From the NCBI GenBank assembly GCA_934196125.1, contig CAKPVT010000022.1, forward strand, positions 1 to 32,531: a DNA stretch of 32,531 nucleotides. Reading direction: 5' to 3'. The translations under genes and the position numbers were made by a program. Positions 23,794 to 31,213 of the stretch are shown here, piece after piece. Source of the DNA: an uncultured Streptococcus sp. Lineage in GTDB: Bacteria; Bacillota; Bacilli; Lactobacillales; Streptococcaceae. How positions within the stretch are numbered: position 1 is the stretch's first letter; each line of letters begins with the position of its first letter. The notes under the pieces are model-generated. The model saw nothing but the letters and a program-made list of their open reading frames with translations, ran no database searches and was not told the DNA's origin.

Positions 23794-24771
23794 ATGTGTA
23801 CAGCTATAACTTATCAAACTAAAGACAATTATTTTGGTCGAAATCTTGATTTGGACTTTTCTTACAATGAAACGGTAACGATTTGTCCTCGAAATTATCC
23901 TTTTTCGTTTAGACACCAAGGAGAAAATAACAGCCATTTTGCCATGATTGGAATGGCAACGGTAGTAGCTGATTACCCACTTTATTACGAAGCAGTTAAT
24001 GAAAAAGGGTTAGGAATGGCAGGTTTGAATTTCCCTGAAAATGCCGACTATAAAGAAGTAGCAGAAGGGAAAGACAACCTTGCATCTTTTGAATTGATTC
24101 CATGGTTCTTATCACAATGCCAATCTGTTGCTGAAGTTAAGAAACTTTGCCAAAATCTTAACGTCACAAATGAAGCATTTAGTGATGATTTTCAACCAAG
24201 TCCCTTGCACTGGTTGATTGCAGACCGCAATGAAGCTATTGTGTTGGAATCTGTGGCTAGTGGTCTTAAGGTCTATGATAACCCAACAGGTGTTTTGACA
24301 AATAACCCAACTTTTGATAAACAATTATTCAATTTGAACAATTATCGTCACCTTTCTCCAAAAGTTTCTGACAATCTCTTTTCTACAGAAATTACCTTAG
24401 ACACTTATAGCCGAGGAATGGGAGGCCTTGGTTTGCCTGGGGATTTATCATCAATGTCACGCTATGTTAAGGTAGCCTTTACTAAATTAAATTCAGTAGC
24501 AGAAGATACAGAAGTATCTAGTGTTAACCAGTTCTTCCATATTTTGAAATCCGTTGAACAACAAAAAGGGTTATGTTACGTGGATGAAAGCGGCAAATAC
24601 GAATACACCATTTACAGTTCATGTATCAACACAGAAAAAGGTATTTATTACTACACAACTTACGATAATTCACAGATTACAGCTGTCGATATGCATAAGG
24701 AAAATTTGGATAATAACAAGTTAGTTACTTATCCATTGATTAAAGATTGGCAAGTGAATTATCAAAATTAA
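23794..24771 (+). CDS. bsh: bile salt hydrolase (choloylglycine hydrolase, Ntn family)
   Basis: A 325-aa cytoplasmic N-terminal nucleophile hydrolase that cleaves glycine or taurine from conjugated bile salts. Known catalytic positions are all visible: Cys2 (exposed after removal of Met), Arg16, Asp19, Asn79 (AGLNFP), Asn170/171 (VLTNNP) and Arg223 (SMSRYV). The length fits BSH of gut Firmicutes. Penicillin V acylases share this fold, so substrate preference is inferred; the MCTAITYQTKDNYFGRNLD start and GLPGDLSSMSR loop favour BSH. GGAGG lies 8 nt before ATG 23794. It is monocistronic, between recJ and apt, and marks an intestinal lifestyle. Confidence 0.88.
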   Translation: MCTAITYQTKDNYFGRNLDLDFSYNETVTICPRNYPFSFRHQGENNSHFAMIGMATVVADYPLYYEAVNEKGLGMAGLNFPENADYKEVAEGKDNLASFELIPWFLSQCQSVAEVKKLCQNLNVTNEAFSDDFQPSPLHWLIADRNEAIVLESVASGLKVYDNPTGVLTNNPTFDKQLFNLNNYRHLSPKVSDNLFSTEITLDTYSRGMGGLGLPGDLSSMSRYVKVAFTKLNSVAEDTEVSSVNQFFHILKSVEQQKGLCYVDESGKYEYTIYSSCINTEKGIYYYTTYDNSQITAVDMHKENLDNNKLVTYPLIKDWQVNYQN

Positions 24772-24818
24772 GGTCTTGAAAATTTATTACCCAAATCCCC
24801 TTCTTTTTTCGAAAAATA

Positions 24819-24827
24819 TGCTATAAT
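24819..24827 (+). promoter_or_regulatory. extended -10 promoter of apt
   Basis: TGCTATAAT gives a perfect TATAAT with the TGn extension, 46 bp before apt. The CCC...TTCTTTTTTC stretch just upstream (24797-24810) could also help end the bsh transcript. Confidence 0.65.
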
Positions 24828-24872
24828 GAAATGTAAAACATTTTTTGGCAAAAAGCCCATAGAAAGAAGAAA

Positions 24873-25391
24873 ATGGATTTAAAAAATTATATTGCTACAA
24901 TTGAAAACTATCCTAAAGAAGGGGTCACTTTCCGTGATATTTCTCCTTTGATGGCAGATGGAAATGCTTATAGTTATGCTGTTCGCGAAATTGTACAGTA
25001 TGCTACTGACAAGAAGATTGACATGATTGTTGGCCCAGAGGCACGCGGATTTATCGTCGGATGCCCAGTTGCATTTGAACTTGGAATTGGTTTCGCACCA
25101 GTTCGTAAACCTGGTAAATTGCCACGTGAAGTAATCTCAGCTGATTACCAAAAAGAATACGGCATTGATACATTATGTATGCACGCTGACGCTATTAAAC
25201 CTGGACAACGTGTTCTTATCGTTGACGACCTTTTGGCAACAGGTGGTACGGTTAAAGCAACTATCGAAATGGTAGAACGCCTTGGCGGTGTTGTAGCTGG
25301 ATGTGCTTTCCTTGTTGAATTGGACGGCTTGAACGGACGTAAAGCACTTGAAGGTTACGATACAAAAGTTTTAATGAATTTCCCAGGGTAA
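24873..25391 (+). CDS. apt: adenine phosphoribosyltransferase
   Basis: A 172-aa purine salvage enzyme that forms AMP from adenine and PRPP. N-terminal NYPKEGVTFRDISPLM, GPEARGFIVG, RKPGKLPRE (flexible loop) and the PRPP-binding loop VDDLLATGGT (117-126) are all present. The length is normal. A purine-rich GAAAGAAGAAA precedes the ATG. It is usually next to recJ in related streptococci. Read-through from apt could reach metA, 105 bp downstream. Confidence 0.96.
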   Translation: MDLKNYIATIENYPKEGVTFRDISPLMADGNAYSYAVREIVQYATDKKIDMIVGPEARGFIVGCPVAFELGIGFAPVRKPGKLPREVISADYQKEYGIDTLCMHADAIKPGQRVLIVDDLLATGGTVKATIEMVERLGGVVAGCAFLVELDGLNGRKALEGYDTKVLMNFPG

Positions 25392-25392
25392 T

Positions 25393-25409
25393 TATAGCTA
25401 AAAACTATA
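25393..25409. promoter_or_regulatory. MET-box upstream of metA
   Basis: TATAGCTAAAAACTATA matches TATAGTTTSAAACTATA at 14 of 17 positions, with both TATAG/CTATA arms perfect. Its centre is about 65 bp upstream of the predicted metA transcription start, the usual place for a LysR-type activator. Confidence 0.65.
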
Positions 25410-25425
25410 ACTGCTTAGAGAAATT

Positions 25426-25459
25426 ATATAATTGAAACTATATCTCCATATTTTATAAT
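25426..25459 (+). promoter_or_regulatory. metA promoter with a second half MET-box
   Basis: -35 TTGAAA (25432-25437) and -10 TATAAT (25454-25459) are spaced 16 bp. The -35 lies inside a partial MET-box, ATATAATTGAAACTATA (25426-25442), whose right half GAAACTATA fits the consensus. LysR-type regulators often use such a weaker second site close to the -35. Confidence 0.6.
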
Positions 25460-25490
25460 ATTACGTAAGAAATATTATAAAATGGAGATA
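25441..25490 (+). repeat. 20-bp inverted repeat spanning the metA -10 and ribosome binding site
   Basis: TATCTCCAT + TTTATAATATT (25441-25449, 25452-25462) pairs with AATATTATAAA + ATGGAGATA (25471-25481, 25482-25490), with a 2-nt bulge on the left and an 8-nt loop. The right arm holds the metA SD (GGAG 25484-25487). The left arm holds the -10, so only transcripts that start upstream, for example from apt, contain both arms and hide the SD. Confidence 0.8.
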
Positions 25491-25495
25491 TTTTC

Positions 25496-26441
25496 ATGCC
25501 AATAAAACTTGATAAAGAATTGCCGGCGTTAGACATTTTACGCGAAGAGAATGTCTTCATTATGGATAATAAACGTGCTAAACATCAAGATATTAGACCA
25601 ATGGATTTTCTCATTGTTAACTTGATGTCAACAAAAGAAGTGACAGAGACACAGCATTTACGCCTGTTAGCCAATACGCCTTTGCAAATTAATGTTGAGT
25701 TTCTTTATATGAGGAGCCATGAGTCTAAAAATACAACTGCTGAACATTTAGAAACTTTTTACAAAACATTTGACGATGTGCGACATATGTATTATGATGG
25801 ATTAATCATAACAGGTGCTCCTGTTGAAACTTTGGATTATGAAGAAGTTGATTACTGGAGCGAACTTTGTCAAATCTTTGATTGGTCTAAAACACACGTT
25901 TATTCAACCCTTCATCTTTGTTGGGGAGCACAAGCGGGTTTATACTATAAATACGGCATCAAAAAAGTTTTGTTAGACCGTAAGTTATCAGGTGCTTTTT
26001 TCACAAGACATTGTTAGCCCTGAAAATTCTATCGTACGTGGATTCGATGATAGTTTTACGGCGGCACATTCACGTTATACTGAAGTGCGTCGTGAGGGTG
26101 TTGAAAAAATGGATGACTTGGAAGTTATTGCGGCAAGTGAAGTTGTTGGCTTGTCTATTGTGGCTAGTAAAGATTTGCGTGAAGTTTATAGCTTTGGACA
26201 TTTAGAATATGATCGAGAAACCCTTGATAGGGAATATAAACGTGATGTTAAGGTTGGAAAAAATCCTAACATTCCAGAACACTATTATTTGAATGACGAC
26301 CCCGCCCAAAATGTGCCAATGCACTGGAATTTGGCAGCAACAACATTCTTTAGTAACTGGATTAATTATGCTGTTTATCAGGAAACTCCATATTCATTGG
26401 AAGAACTGGAAAAAGATTTTTCATTTTATGGTTACCTATAA
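25496..26441 (+). pseudogene. metA: homoserine O-acyltransferase MetA, +1 frameshift in a T run
   Basis: MetA activates homoserine for methionine synthesis. The first 168 codons are in one frame (25496 onward; SD GGAG) and the rest in the +1 frame to a stop at 26441. Removing one T from the T6 run at 25996-26001 joins GAF to SQDIVSPEN and restores a 314-aa protein (945 bp). All catalytic residues would then be present: Lys47, Cys142 (HLCWGAQ), His235 and Glu237 (GHLEYD). Glu111 (GAPVE) is the residue that in Bacillus MetA goes with acetyl-CoA, where E. coli has Gly, so the product is probably O-acetylhomoserine. As written, translation ends at 26017 (173 aa), before His235. A sequencing error or a slippage variant is possible. 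It has a MET-box promoter and sits between apt and dnaD. Confidence 0.88.
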
Positions 26442-26459
26442 TCAGACAGGGCTGATTTT
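26440..26459 (+). terminator. weak terminator-like hairpin after metA
   Basis: AATCAG (26440-26445) pairs with CTGATT (26452-26457) around ACAGGG, followed by TTC. The stem is short and the T tract is poor, so termination would be partial at best. Confidence 0.3.
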
Positions 26460-26531
26460 CTGACAATAAAACGCGCTAAATCTCTATCTCGGATGACTTG
26501 ATGGATACGATTATCTTTTAGGAATATTATT

Positions 26532-27206
26532 ATGAGTTTTTTAGAAAATTTTAAATCGGGTAATTTGGTGTTACCGAGTGCTCTTCTTTTTCATTATAAA
26601 GATATCTTCAAAAGTTCAGATGACTTTTTGATTTGGGAGTTTATTTATTTGCAAAACACGACCAAAATGGATGACTTGGTGCCTAGTCAAATTGCGACTG
26701 CTTTAGACAAGACAGTTGCCGAAGTGAATCGTTCGATTTCTGATTTGACAGCGCAAGGTCTTTTGGATATGAAAACCATTGAGCTTGGTAGTGAAATTGA
26801 GGTTATTTTTGATGCAAGTCCAGTCTTGGTACTTTTGGATGACTTGTTAGCTAAACCTACAGAGACCCAAGAAAAAGAAGCTTCAAATCCTATCAAAGAA
26901 TTGGTTAAAGATTTTGAGCGTGAGTTAGGACGTATGCTTAGTCCATTTGAACTGGAAGATTTGCAAAAAACAATTCGTGAGGACAAGACAGACCCTGGTT
27001 TGGTTCGGGCAGCTCTTCGTGAAGCTGTTTTTAATGGTAAAACAAATTGGAATTATATCAATGCGATTTTACGTAACTGGCGTCGTGAGGGCATTACAAC
27101 CATGCGTCAAGTTGAGGAACGTCGTAAAGAGCACGAGGACTCGAAAGCAGGCAAAGTATCCGTATCAGATGATTTTCTAGCTGCTATGGATTTATGGAGT
27201 GACTAA
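26532..27206 (+). CDS. dnaD: DnaD-like replication initiation protein
   Basis: A 224-aa protein of the DnaD/DnaB helicase-loading family, which remodels DNA at oriC and at restart sites with DnaB and DnaI. The N-terminal winged-helix part covers about 1-110 (DKTVAEVNRSISDLTAQGLLDMK). The C-terminal DnaD domain covers about 125-200, ending with the typical NWNYINAILRNWRREGI. AGGA precedes the ATG. The stop overlaps the nth start (TAATG), the usual dnaD-nth pairing in Firmicutes. Confidence 0.93.
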   Translation: MSFLENFKSGNLVLPSALLFHYKDIFKSSDDFLIWEFIYLQNTTKMDDLVPSQIATALDKTVAEVNRSISDLTAQGLLDMKTIELGSEIEVIFDASPVLVLLDDLLAKPTETQEKEASNPIKELVKDFERELGRMLSPFELEDLQKTIREDKTDPGLVRAALREAVFNGKTNWNYINAILRNWRREGITTMRQVEERRKEHEDSKAGKVSVSDDFLAAMDLWSD

Positions 27207-27856
27207 TGAGAGTAGGACGTGAACGTTTAAAGAAAATCTTAGCTATTATTGGTGAAATGTATCCAGAGGCACGTGGTGAATTGGAGTGGGAGACACCATT
27301 TCAATTGCTAATCGCGGTCATTTTATCTGCGCAAACGACAGATAAGGCGGTTAATAAAATCACGCCAAACCTTTGGAAAAAATACCCTGAAATTGCTGAT
27401 TTAGCCAATGCAAATTTAGAAGATGTTGAAGATTGTCTAAGAACGATTGGTCTTTATAAAAATAAAGCTAAAAATATCGTCAAGACAACGCGAGCTATTT
27501 TACGAGATTTTGATGGCAAGGTTCCAAAGACTCATAAGGAGCTTGAAAGTTTGCCTGGAGTTGGACGTAAGACGGCTAATGTTGTTTTGGCAGAAGTGTA
27601 TGGTATCCCATCCATCGCTGTGGATACTCATGTGTCACGTATTGCTAAACGTCTCAATATCTCAGCACCAGATGCTGATGTTACCGAAATTGAGCAAGAC
27701 TTGATGAAGAAAATTCCAAAGAAAGATTGGATTTTAACACATCATCGCTTGATTTTCTTTGGACGTTATCATTGCTTGGCTAAAAAGCCAAAATGTGACA
27801 CCTGCCCTGTTCAATCCTACTGCAAGTATTACAAAGATAATGTGAAAAATAATTAG
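27206..27856 (+). CDS. nth: endonuclease III
   Basis: A 216-aa base-excision-repair glycosylase/AP lyase for oxidised pyrimidines. The helix-hairpin-helix LPGVGRKTANVVL carries catalytic Lys122, the catalytic Asp is Asp140 (VDTHVSR), and the [4Fe-4S] loop has Cys190, 197, 200 and 206 (C-x6-C-x2-C-x5-C). It is complete and coupled to dnaD by a 1-bp overlap. A structured repeat follows directly at its stop codon. Confidence 0.96.
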   Translation: MRVGRERLKKILAIIGEMYPEARGELEWETPFQLLIAVILSAQTTDKAVNKITPNLWKKYPEIADLANANLEDVEDCLRTIGLYKNKAKNIVKTTRAILRDFDGKVPKTHKELESLPGVGRKTANVVLAEVYGIPSIAVDTHVSRIAKRLNISAPDADVTEIEQDLMKKIPKKDWILTHHRLIFFGRYHCLAKKPKCDTCPVQSYCKYYKDNVKNN

Positions 27857-28034
27857 GGAGTGAGACAGAAATCGGTAATTTCGAAGAAATTCGATTTCGT
27901 CGTCTCACCCCCGCAAGGTTGAGTAGGGGTGTAAAGGCTGATTTATCAGCGTATTAGAACCCACTCAACTACTGCGTCTTGTAATAATAACTATATAAAC
28001 AAAGAAGCTGAGCACTTTTGTCTCAGTCTCTTTT
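27856..28034 (+). repeat. structured intergenic element between nth and trmK
   Basis: About 180 bp of nested inverted repeats. Hairpin 1: GTGAGAC (27860-27866), GAAATCG (27868-27874) and ATTTC (27878-27882) pair with GAAAT (27886-27890), CGATTTC (27892-27898) and GTCTCAC (27902-27908), with outer GGG/CCC. Hairpin 2: GTTGAGT (27918-27924) plus GGGT (27927-27930) with ACCC (27959-27962) plus ACTCAAC (27963-27969), capped by GCTGA-TTTA-TCAGC (27937-27950). The right end TGTCTCA (28019-28025) can instead pair with TGAGACA at 27861-27867, so the ends are inverted repeats of each other. It holds no ORF. It could be a MITE-like streptococcal repeat or an RNA element, and the last stem before TCTCTTTT may help end nth transcripts. 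Confidence 0.65.
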
Positions 28035-28042
28035 GATATAAT
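28034..28042 (+). promoter_or_regulatory. extended -10 promoter of trmK
   Basis: TGATATAAT gives a perfect TATAAT with the TGn extension, 31 bp before the trmK ATG and just after the structured element. Confidence 0.6.
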
Positions 28043-28073
28043 TGAAATGAATGATATTTTAGAAGGAAAATTT

Positions 28074-28760
28074 ATGCAGACAGTATTATCACAACGTTTG
28101 ACTGCTGTGGCGGAATTTGTACCGCAGGGGGCACGTTTACTTGATGTTGGAAGTGACCATGCTTACTTACCAATTGTTTTGACAGAAGAGGAAAAAATTT
28201 CATTTGCTATTGCAGGTGAAGTGGTTAAAGGACCTTATGAATCAGCGCTTCATAATGTTGCAGGATCTGGTTTAGCTGATAAAATCGCTGTTCGTTTAGC
28301 AGACGGTTTAGCAGCTTTTGACGAATCTGATAATGTGACAGCTATCACCATTTGTGGCATGGGTGGTGGTTTGATTGCTGATATTCTCACAGCTGGCGTT
28401 GATAAATTAGCAAGTGTTGAGCGTCTGATTTTACAACCTAATAACCGTGAGGATGAGCTTCGTGCTTGGCTTATGGCAAATCATTTCAAAATTATTGCGG
28501 AAAAAATCATGACTGAAAATGATAAATTCTACGAAATCATGGTGGTAGAACATGGGGAAATGACTTTGTCGGATACAGAATTGCGTTTTGGACCATTTTT
28601 AAATCAAGAAAAATCAGCAATCTTCAAATTACGTTGGAAACGTGAATTGAAAAAATTAGAGATTGCTTTGCCACATATTCCTAAAAATCGTATAGATGAC
28701 CGCGAAGCCATTTCACAAAAAATAGCAGCAATTAAGGAGGCTATCAATGAAAGCAAGTGA
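28074..28760 (+). CDS. trmK: tRNA (adenine(22)-N1)-methyltransferase
   Basis: A 228-aa SAM-dependent enzyme that makes m1A22 in tRNA. The Rossmann motif LDVGSDHAYLP (23-33), CGMGGG (94-99) and LQPNN (120-124) are the TrmK signatures. A coiled-coil C-terminal part (about 160-225) follows. I chose ATG 28074 because AAGGA lies 9 nt upstream. The in-frame ATG at 28047 overlaps the promoter and has no SD. It overlaps the next gene by 14 bp, the common trmK-Nif3 pairing. Confidence 0.94.
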   Translation: MQTVLSQRLTAVAEFVPQGARLLDVGSDHAYLPIVLTEEEKISFAIAGEVVKGPYESALHNVAGSGLADKIAVRLADGLAAFDESDNVTAITICGMGGGLIADILTAGVDKLASVERLILQPNNREDELRAWLMANHFKIIAEKIMTENDKFYEIMVVEHGEMTLSDTELRFGPFLNQEKSAIFKLRWKRELKKLEIALPHIPKNRIDDREAISQKIAAIKEAINESK

Positions 28761-29535
28761 GATTATTGCTCGTTATGAGGCGTATTGCCCACGCGAATTA
28801 TCTATGGAAGGAGATATTTCGGGGCTTCAAATTGGCACCCTTGATAAGGATGTTAATCGTGTGATGATTGCGCTTGATGTCCGTGAGACGACGGTTGCAG
28901 AAGCAATTGAAGAAGGTGTTGATTTGATTATTGTTAAACACGCTCCGATTTTTAAACCGCTTAAGGACTTGGTCGCAATGGCACAAAATCAGATTTACCT
29001 TGACTTGGTGAAGCACGATATTGCCGTTTATGTTAGTCATACCAACATTGATATTGTGCCAGATGGTTTAAATGATTGGTTTTGTGAGCTCTTGGAGATT
29101 ACGGACACTGACATTTTGACACCAACTGCAGATAGCTATGGGATTGGTCGTATCGGAAAGATTGAGAAGCAGACTTTTTCCGATTTTGCATTAAAAGTAA
29201 AAGAAACATTCCATTTGGATAGTGTACGCCTAGTTGCTTATGGAAATCAGGAAACACTTGTTAACCGTGTTGCGATTTGTGGCGGAAGTGGTCAAGGATT
29301 TTACCGTGACGCAATGGAAAAAGGGGCACAAGTGTATATCACAGGAGATATTTACTATCACACAGCCCAAGAAATGATTACAAACGGTATGCTTGCGATT
29401 GACCCTGGGCATCACATCGAGGTGCTTTTTATCGATAAATTGGTTGAAAAATTCAATGCTTGGAAAGCCGATAATCAATGGAATGTTGATTTTATAGCCA
29501 GCCAATCCGAAACTAATCCATTTTATCATTTATAA
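28747..29535 (+). CDS. Nif3-like dinuclear metal-centre protein
   Basis: A 262-aa member of the Nif3/YqfO family (annotated in places as a GTP cyclohydrolase I type 2 homologue; true function uncertain). The metal-binding pattern is visible: GLQIG, IIVKHAPIF (His65), YVSHTNID (His98, Asp102), TGDIYYH and DPGHHIEV. The HHP of many homologues reads HAP here. The length is that of the short form without the inserted PII-like domain. SD AAGGAGG lies inside trmK, so it is coupled to that gene. A terminator follows directly. Confidence 0.9.
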   Translation: MKASEIIARYEAYCPRELSMEGDISGLQIGTLDKDVNRVMIALDVRETTVAEAIEEGVDLIIVKHAPIFKPLKDLVAMAQNQIYLDLVKHDIAVYVSHTNIDIVPDGLNDWFCELLEITDTDILTPTADSYGIGRIGKIEKQTFSDFALKVKETFHLDSVRLVAYGNQETLVNRVAICGGSGQGFYRDAMEKGAQVYITGDIYYHTAQEMITNGMLAIDPGHHIEVLFIDKLVEKFNAWKADNQWNVDFIASQSETNPFYHL

Positions 29536-29543
29536 TAAGTTGT

Positions 29544-29578
29544 GGGATTGAGAAGAAGTCTCAATCCTATTTTTGTTT
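29544..29578 (+). terminator. Rho-independent terminator after the Nif3-like gene
   Basis: GGATTGAGA (29545-29553) pairs with TCTCAATCC (29559-29567) around AGAAG, followed by TATTTTTGTTT. Confidence 0.9.
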
Positions 29579-29677
29579 AAAAATGTCATGTTAATGCAGA
29601 ATTCGTGCTATTTCAGCGCGGGAAATTCCTGAAAACCTTGCAAAAATAGGAAACTTAGTGACAGCATTTCCAAAAAA

Positions 29678-29686
29678 TGGTAAAAT
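29678..29686 (+). promoter_or_regulatory. extended -10 promoter of the rml genes
   Basis: TGGTAAAAT (five of six -10 bases plus TGn) lies 35 bp before rmlA. The 29579-29677 stretch upstream shows no ORF or further clear signal. Confidence 0.5.
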
Positions 29687-29721
29687 AGGACTGATAATTA
29701 ATAAAGAGGGAGACCTTAACT

Positions 29722-30591
29722 ATGAAAGGTATTATTCTAGCAGGAGGATCTGGTACACGTTTGTACCCATTGACTCGTGCGGCTTCAAAACAACTTATGC
29801 CAGTGTATGATAAACCAATGATTTACTATCCATTGTCTACACTAATGTTGGCAGGAATTCGAGATATTTTAATCATCTCAACACCGACTGACATTCATCG
29901 TTTTGAAGAATTACTTGGTGATGGGGCAGAATTTGGAATTTCGCTTTCTTATGCCGTCCAACCAAGCCCAGACGGATTGGCACAAGCTTTTATCATCGGT
30001 GAAGAATTCATCGGTGATGATAACGTTGCTCTTATCTTAGGAGACAACATTTATCATGGACCAGGACTTAGCAAAATCCTTCAAAAAGCAGCTAGCAAAG
30101 AAAAAGGGGCTACTGTCTTTGGTTACCAAGTCAAAGACCCAGAACGTTTTGGTGTTGTTGAATTTGACGACAATCGCAACGCGATTTCAATCGAAGAAAA
30201 ACCAGAACATCCAAAATCTCACTATGCTGTAACAGGTCTTTATTTCTATGACAATGATGTTGTTGAAATTGCTAAAAGCATTAAACCAAGTGCGCGTGGT
30301 GAACTTGAAATTACAGATGTCAACAAAGTTTACCTTGAACGTGGCGACCTTTCTGTAGAAGTTATGGAACGTGGTTTTGCATGGCTTGATACAGGAACGC
30401 ACGAAAGTCTTTTGGAAGCAGCTCAATACATTGAAACTGTACAACGTATGCAAAATCTTCAAGTGGCAAATTTGGAAGAAATTGCTTACCGCATGGGTTA
30501 CATCACAAAAGAAGAGGTTCATAATCTTGCACAACCATTGAAGAAAAACGAATACGGAAAATACTTGCTTCGTTTGATTGGAGAAGAGTAA
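29722..30591 (+). CDS. rmlA: glucose-1-phosphate thymidylyltransferase
   Basis: The 289-aa first enzyme of dTDP-L-rhamnose synthesis: dTTP + glucose-1-P gives dTDP-glucose. The N-terminal nucleotide motif GGSGTRLYPLT (8-18), SKQLMPVYDKPMIYYPLS, LGDNIYHG (metal Asp), EEKPEHPKS and WLDTGTHESL are all present. AGGGAG precedes the ATG. Its stop overlaps the rmlC start (TAATG). Rhamnose is used for the group carbohydrate and/or capsule of streptococci. Confidence 0.97.
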   Translation: MKGIILAGGSGTRLYPLTRAASKQLMPVYDKPMIYYPLSTLMLAGIRDILIISTPTDIHRFEELLGDGAEFGISLSYAVQPSPDGLAQAFIIGEEFIGDDNVALILGDNIYHGPGLSKILQKAASKEKGATVFGYQVKDPERFGVVEFDDNRNAISIEEKPEHPKSHYAVTGLYFYDNDVVEIAKSIKPSARGELEITDVNKVYLERGDLSVEVMERGFAWLDTGTHESLLEAAQYIETVQRMQNLQVANLEEIAYRMGYITKEEVHNLAQPLKKNEYGKYLLRLIGEE

Positions 30592-31184
30592 TGACAGAAC
30601 AGTTTTTTGGTAAAGAATTAGCAGCGCGCAAAATTGAAGCTATCCCTGGGATGATTGAATTTGATATTCCAGTTCACGGTGACAACCGCGGATGGTTCAA
30701 AGAAAACTTCCAAAAAGAAAAAATGGTTCCTCTTGGTTTTCCAGAATCTTTCTTTGCAGAAGGTAAATTACAAAATAACGTCAGCTTCTCACATAAAAAT
30801 GTTTTGCGTGGACTTCATGCAGAACCTTGGGATAAATACATCTCTGTGGCTGACGAAGGTAAAGTTCTAGGGGCATGGGTTGACCTACGTGAAAGTGACA
30901 GCTTTGGTCATGTTTATCAAACTGTTATTGATGCCTCAAAAGGTATCTTTGTTCCTCGCGGTGTTGCCAATGGTTTCCAAGTATTGTCTGATAAAGTTGC
31001 ATATAGCTATTTGGTTAATGATTACTGGGCACTTGAACTCAAACCAAAATATGCCTTTGTTAACTATGCAGACCCAACATTAGGCATTAAATGGGAAAAC
31101 TTGGAAGCAGCAGAAGTCTCTGAAGCTGACAAAAATCACCCGTTGCTTAAAGACGTTAAACCATTAAGCAAAGAAGATTTGTAA
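30591..31184 (+). CDS. rmlC: dTDP-4-dehydrorhamnose 3,5-epimerase family protein
   Basis: A 197-aa cupin epimerase, the third enzyme of the dTDP-rhamnose pathway. HGDNRGWFKENF, the catalytic-His region LRGLHAEPWDKY, GAWVDLRESDSFG and VPRGVANGFQVLSD match streptococcal RmlC (Cps2M type). The length is normal for that group. It is translationally coupled to rmlA by the 1-bp overlap. A 172-bp structured gap separates it from rmlB. Confidence 0.95.
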   Translation: MTEQFFGKELAARKIEAIPGMIEFDIPVHGDNRGWFKENFQKEKMVPLGFPESFFAEGKLQNNVSFSHKNVLRGLHAEPWDKYISVADEGKVLGAWVDLRESDSFGHVYQTVIDASKGIFVPRGVANGFQVLSDKVAYSYLVNDYWALELKPKYAFVNYADPTLGIKWENLEAAEVSEADKNHPLLKDVKPLSKEDL

Positions 31185-31213
31185 TACCTAATAAAAAATA
31201 AATCAGAAAGGAA

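Noticed and set aside
24598..24605. TACGAATA, identical to the ComX (cin-box) core
   Set aside because: It lies within the bsh coding sequence with no promoter context, so it is a codon coincidence.
26454..26468. CodY-like GATTTTCTGACAATA before dnaD
   Set aside because: Only 12/15, part of a small hairpin, and no promoter is recognisable beside it.
28047..28073. Longer TrmK start at ATG 28047
   Set aside because: It has no SD and lies right behind the -10; ATG 28074 has AAGGA at correct spacing and the family start.
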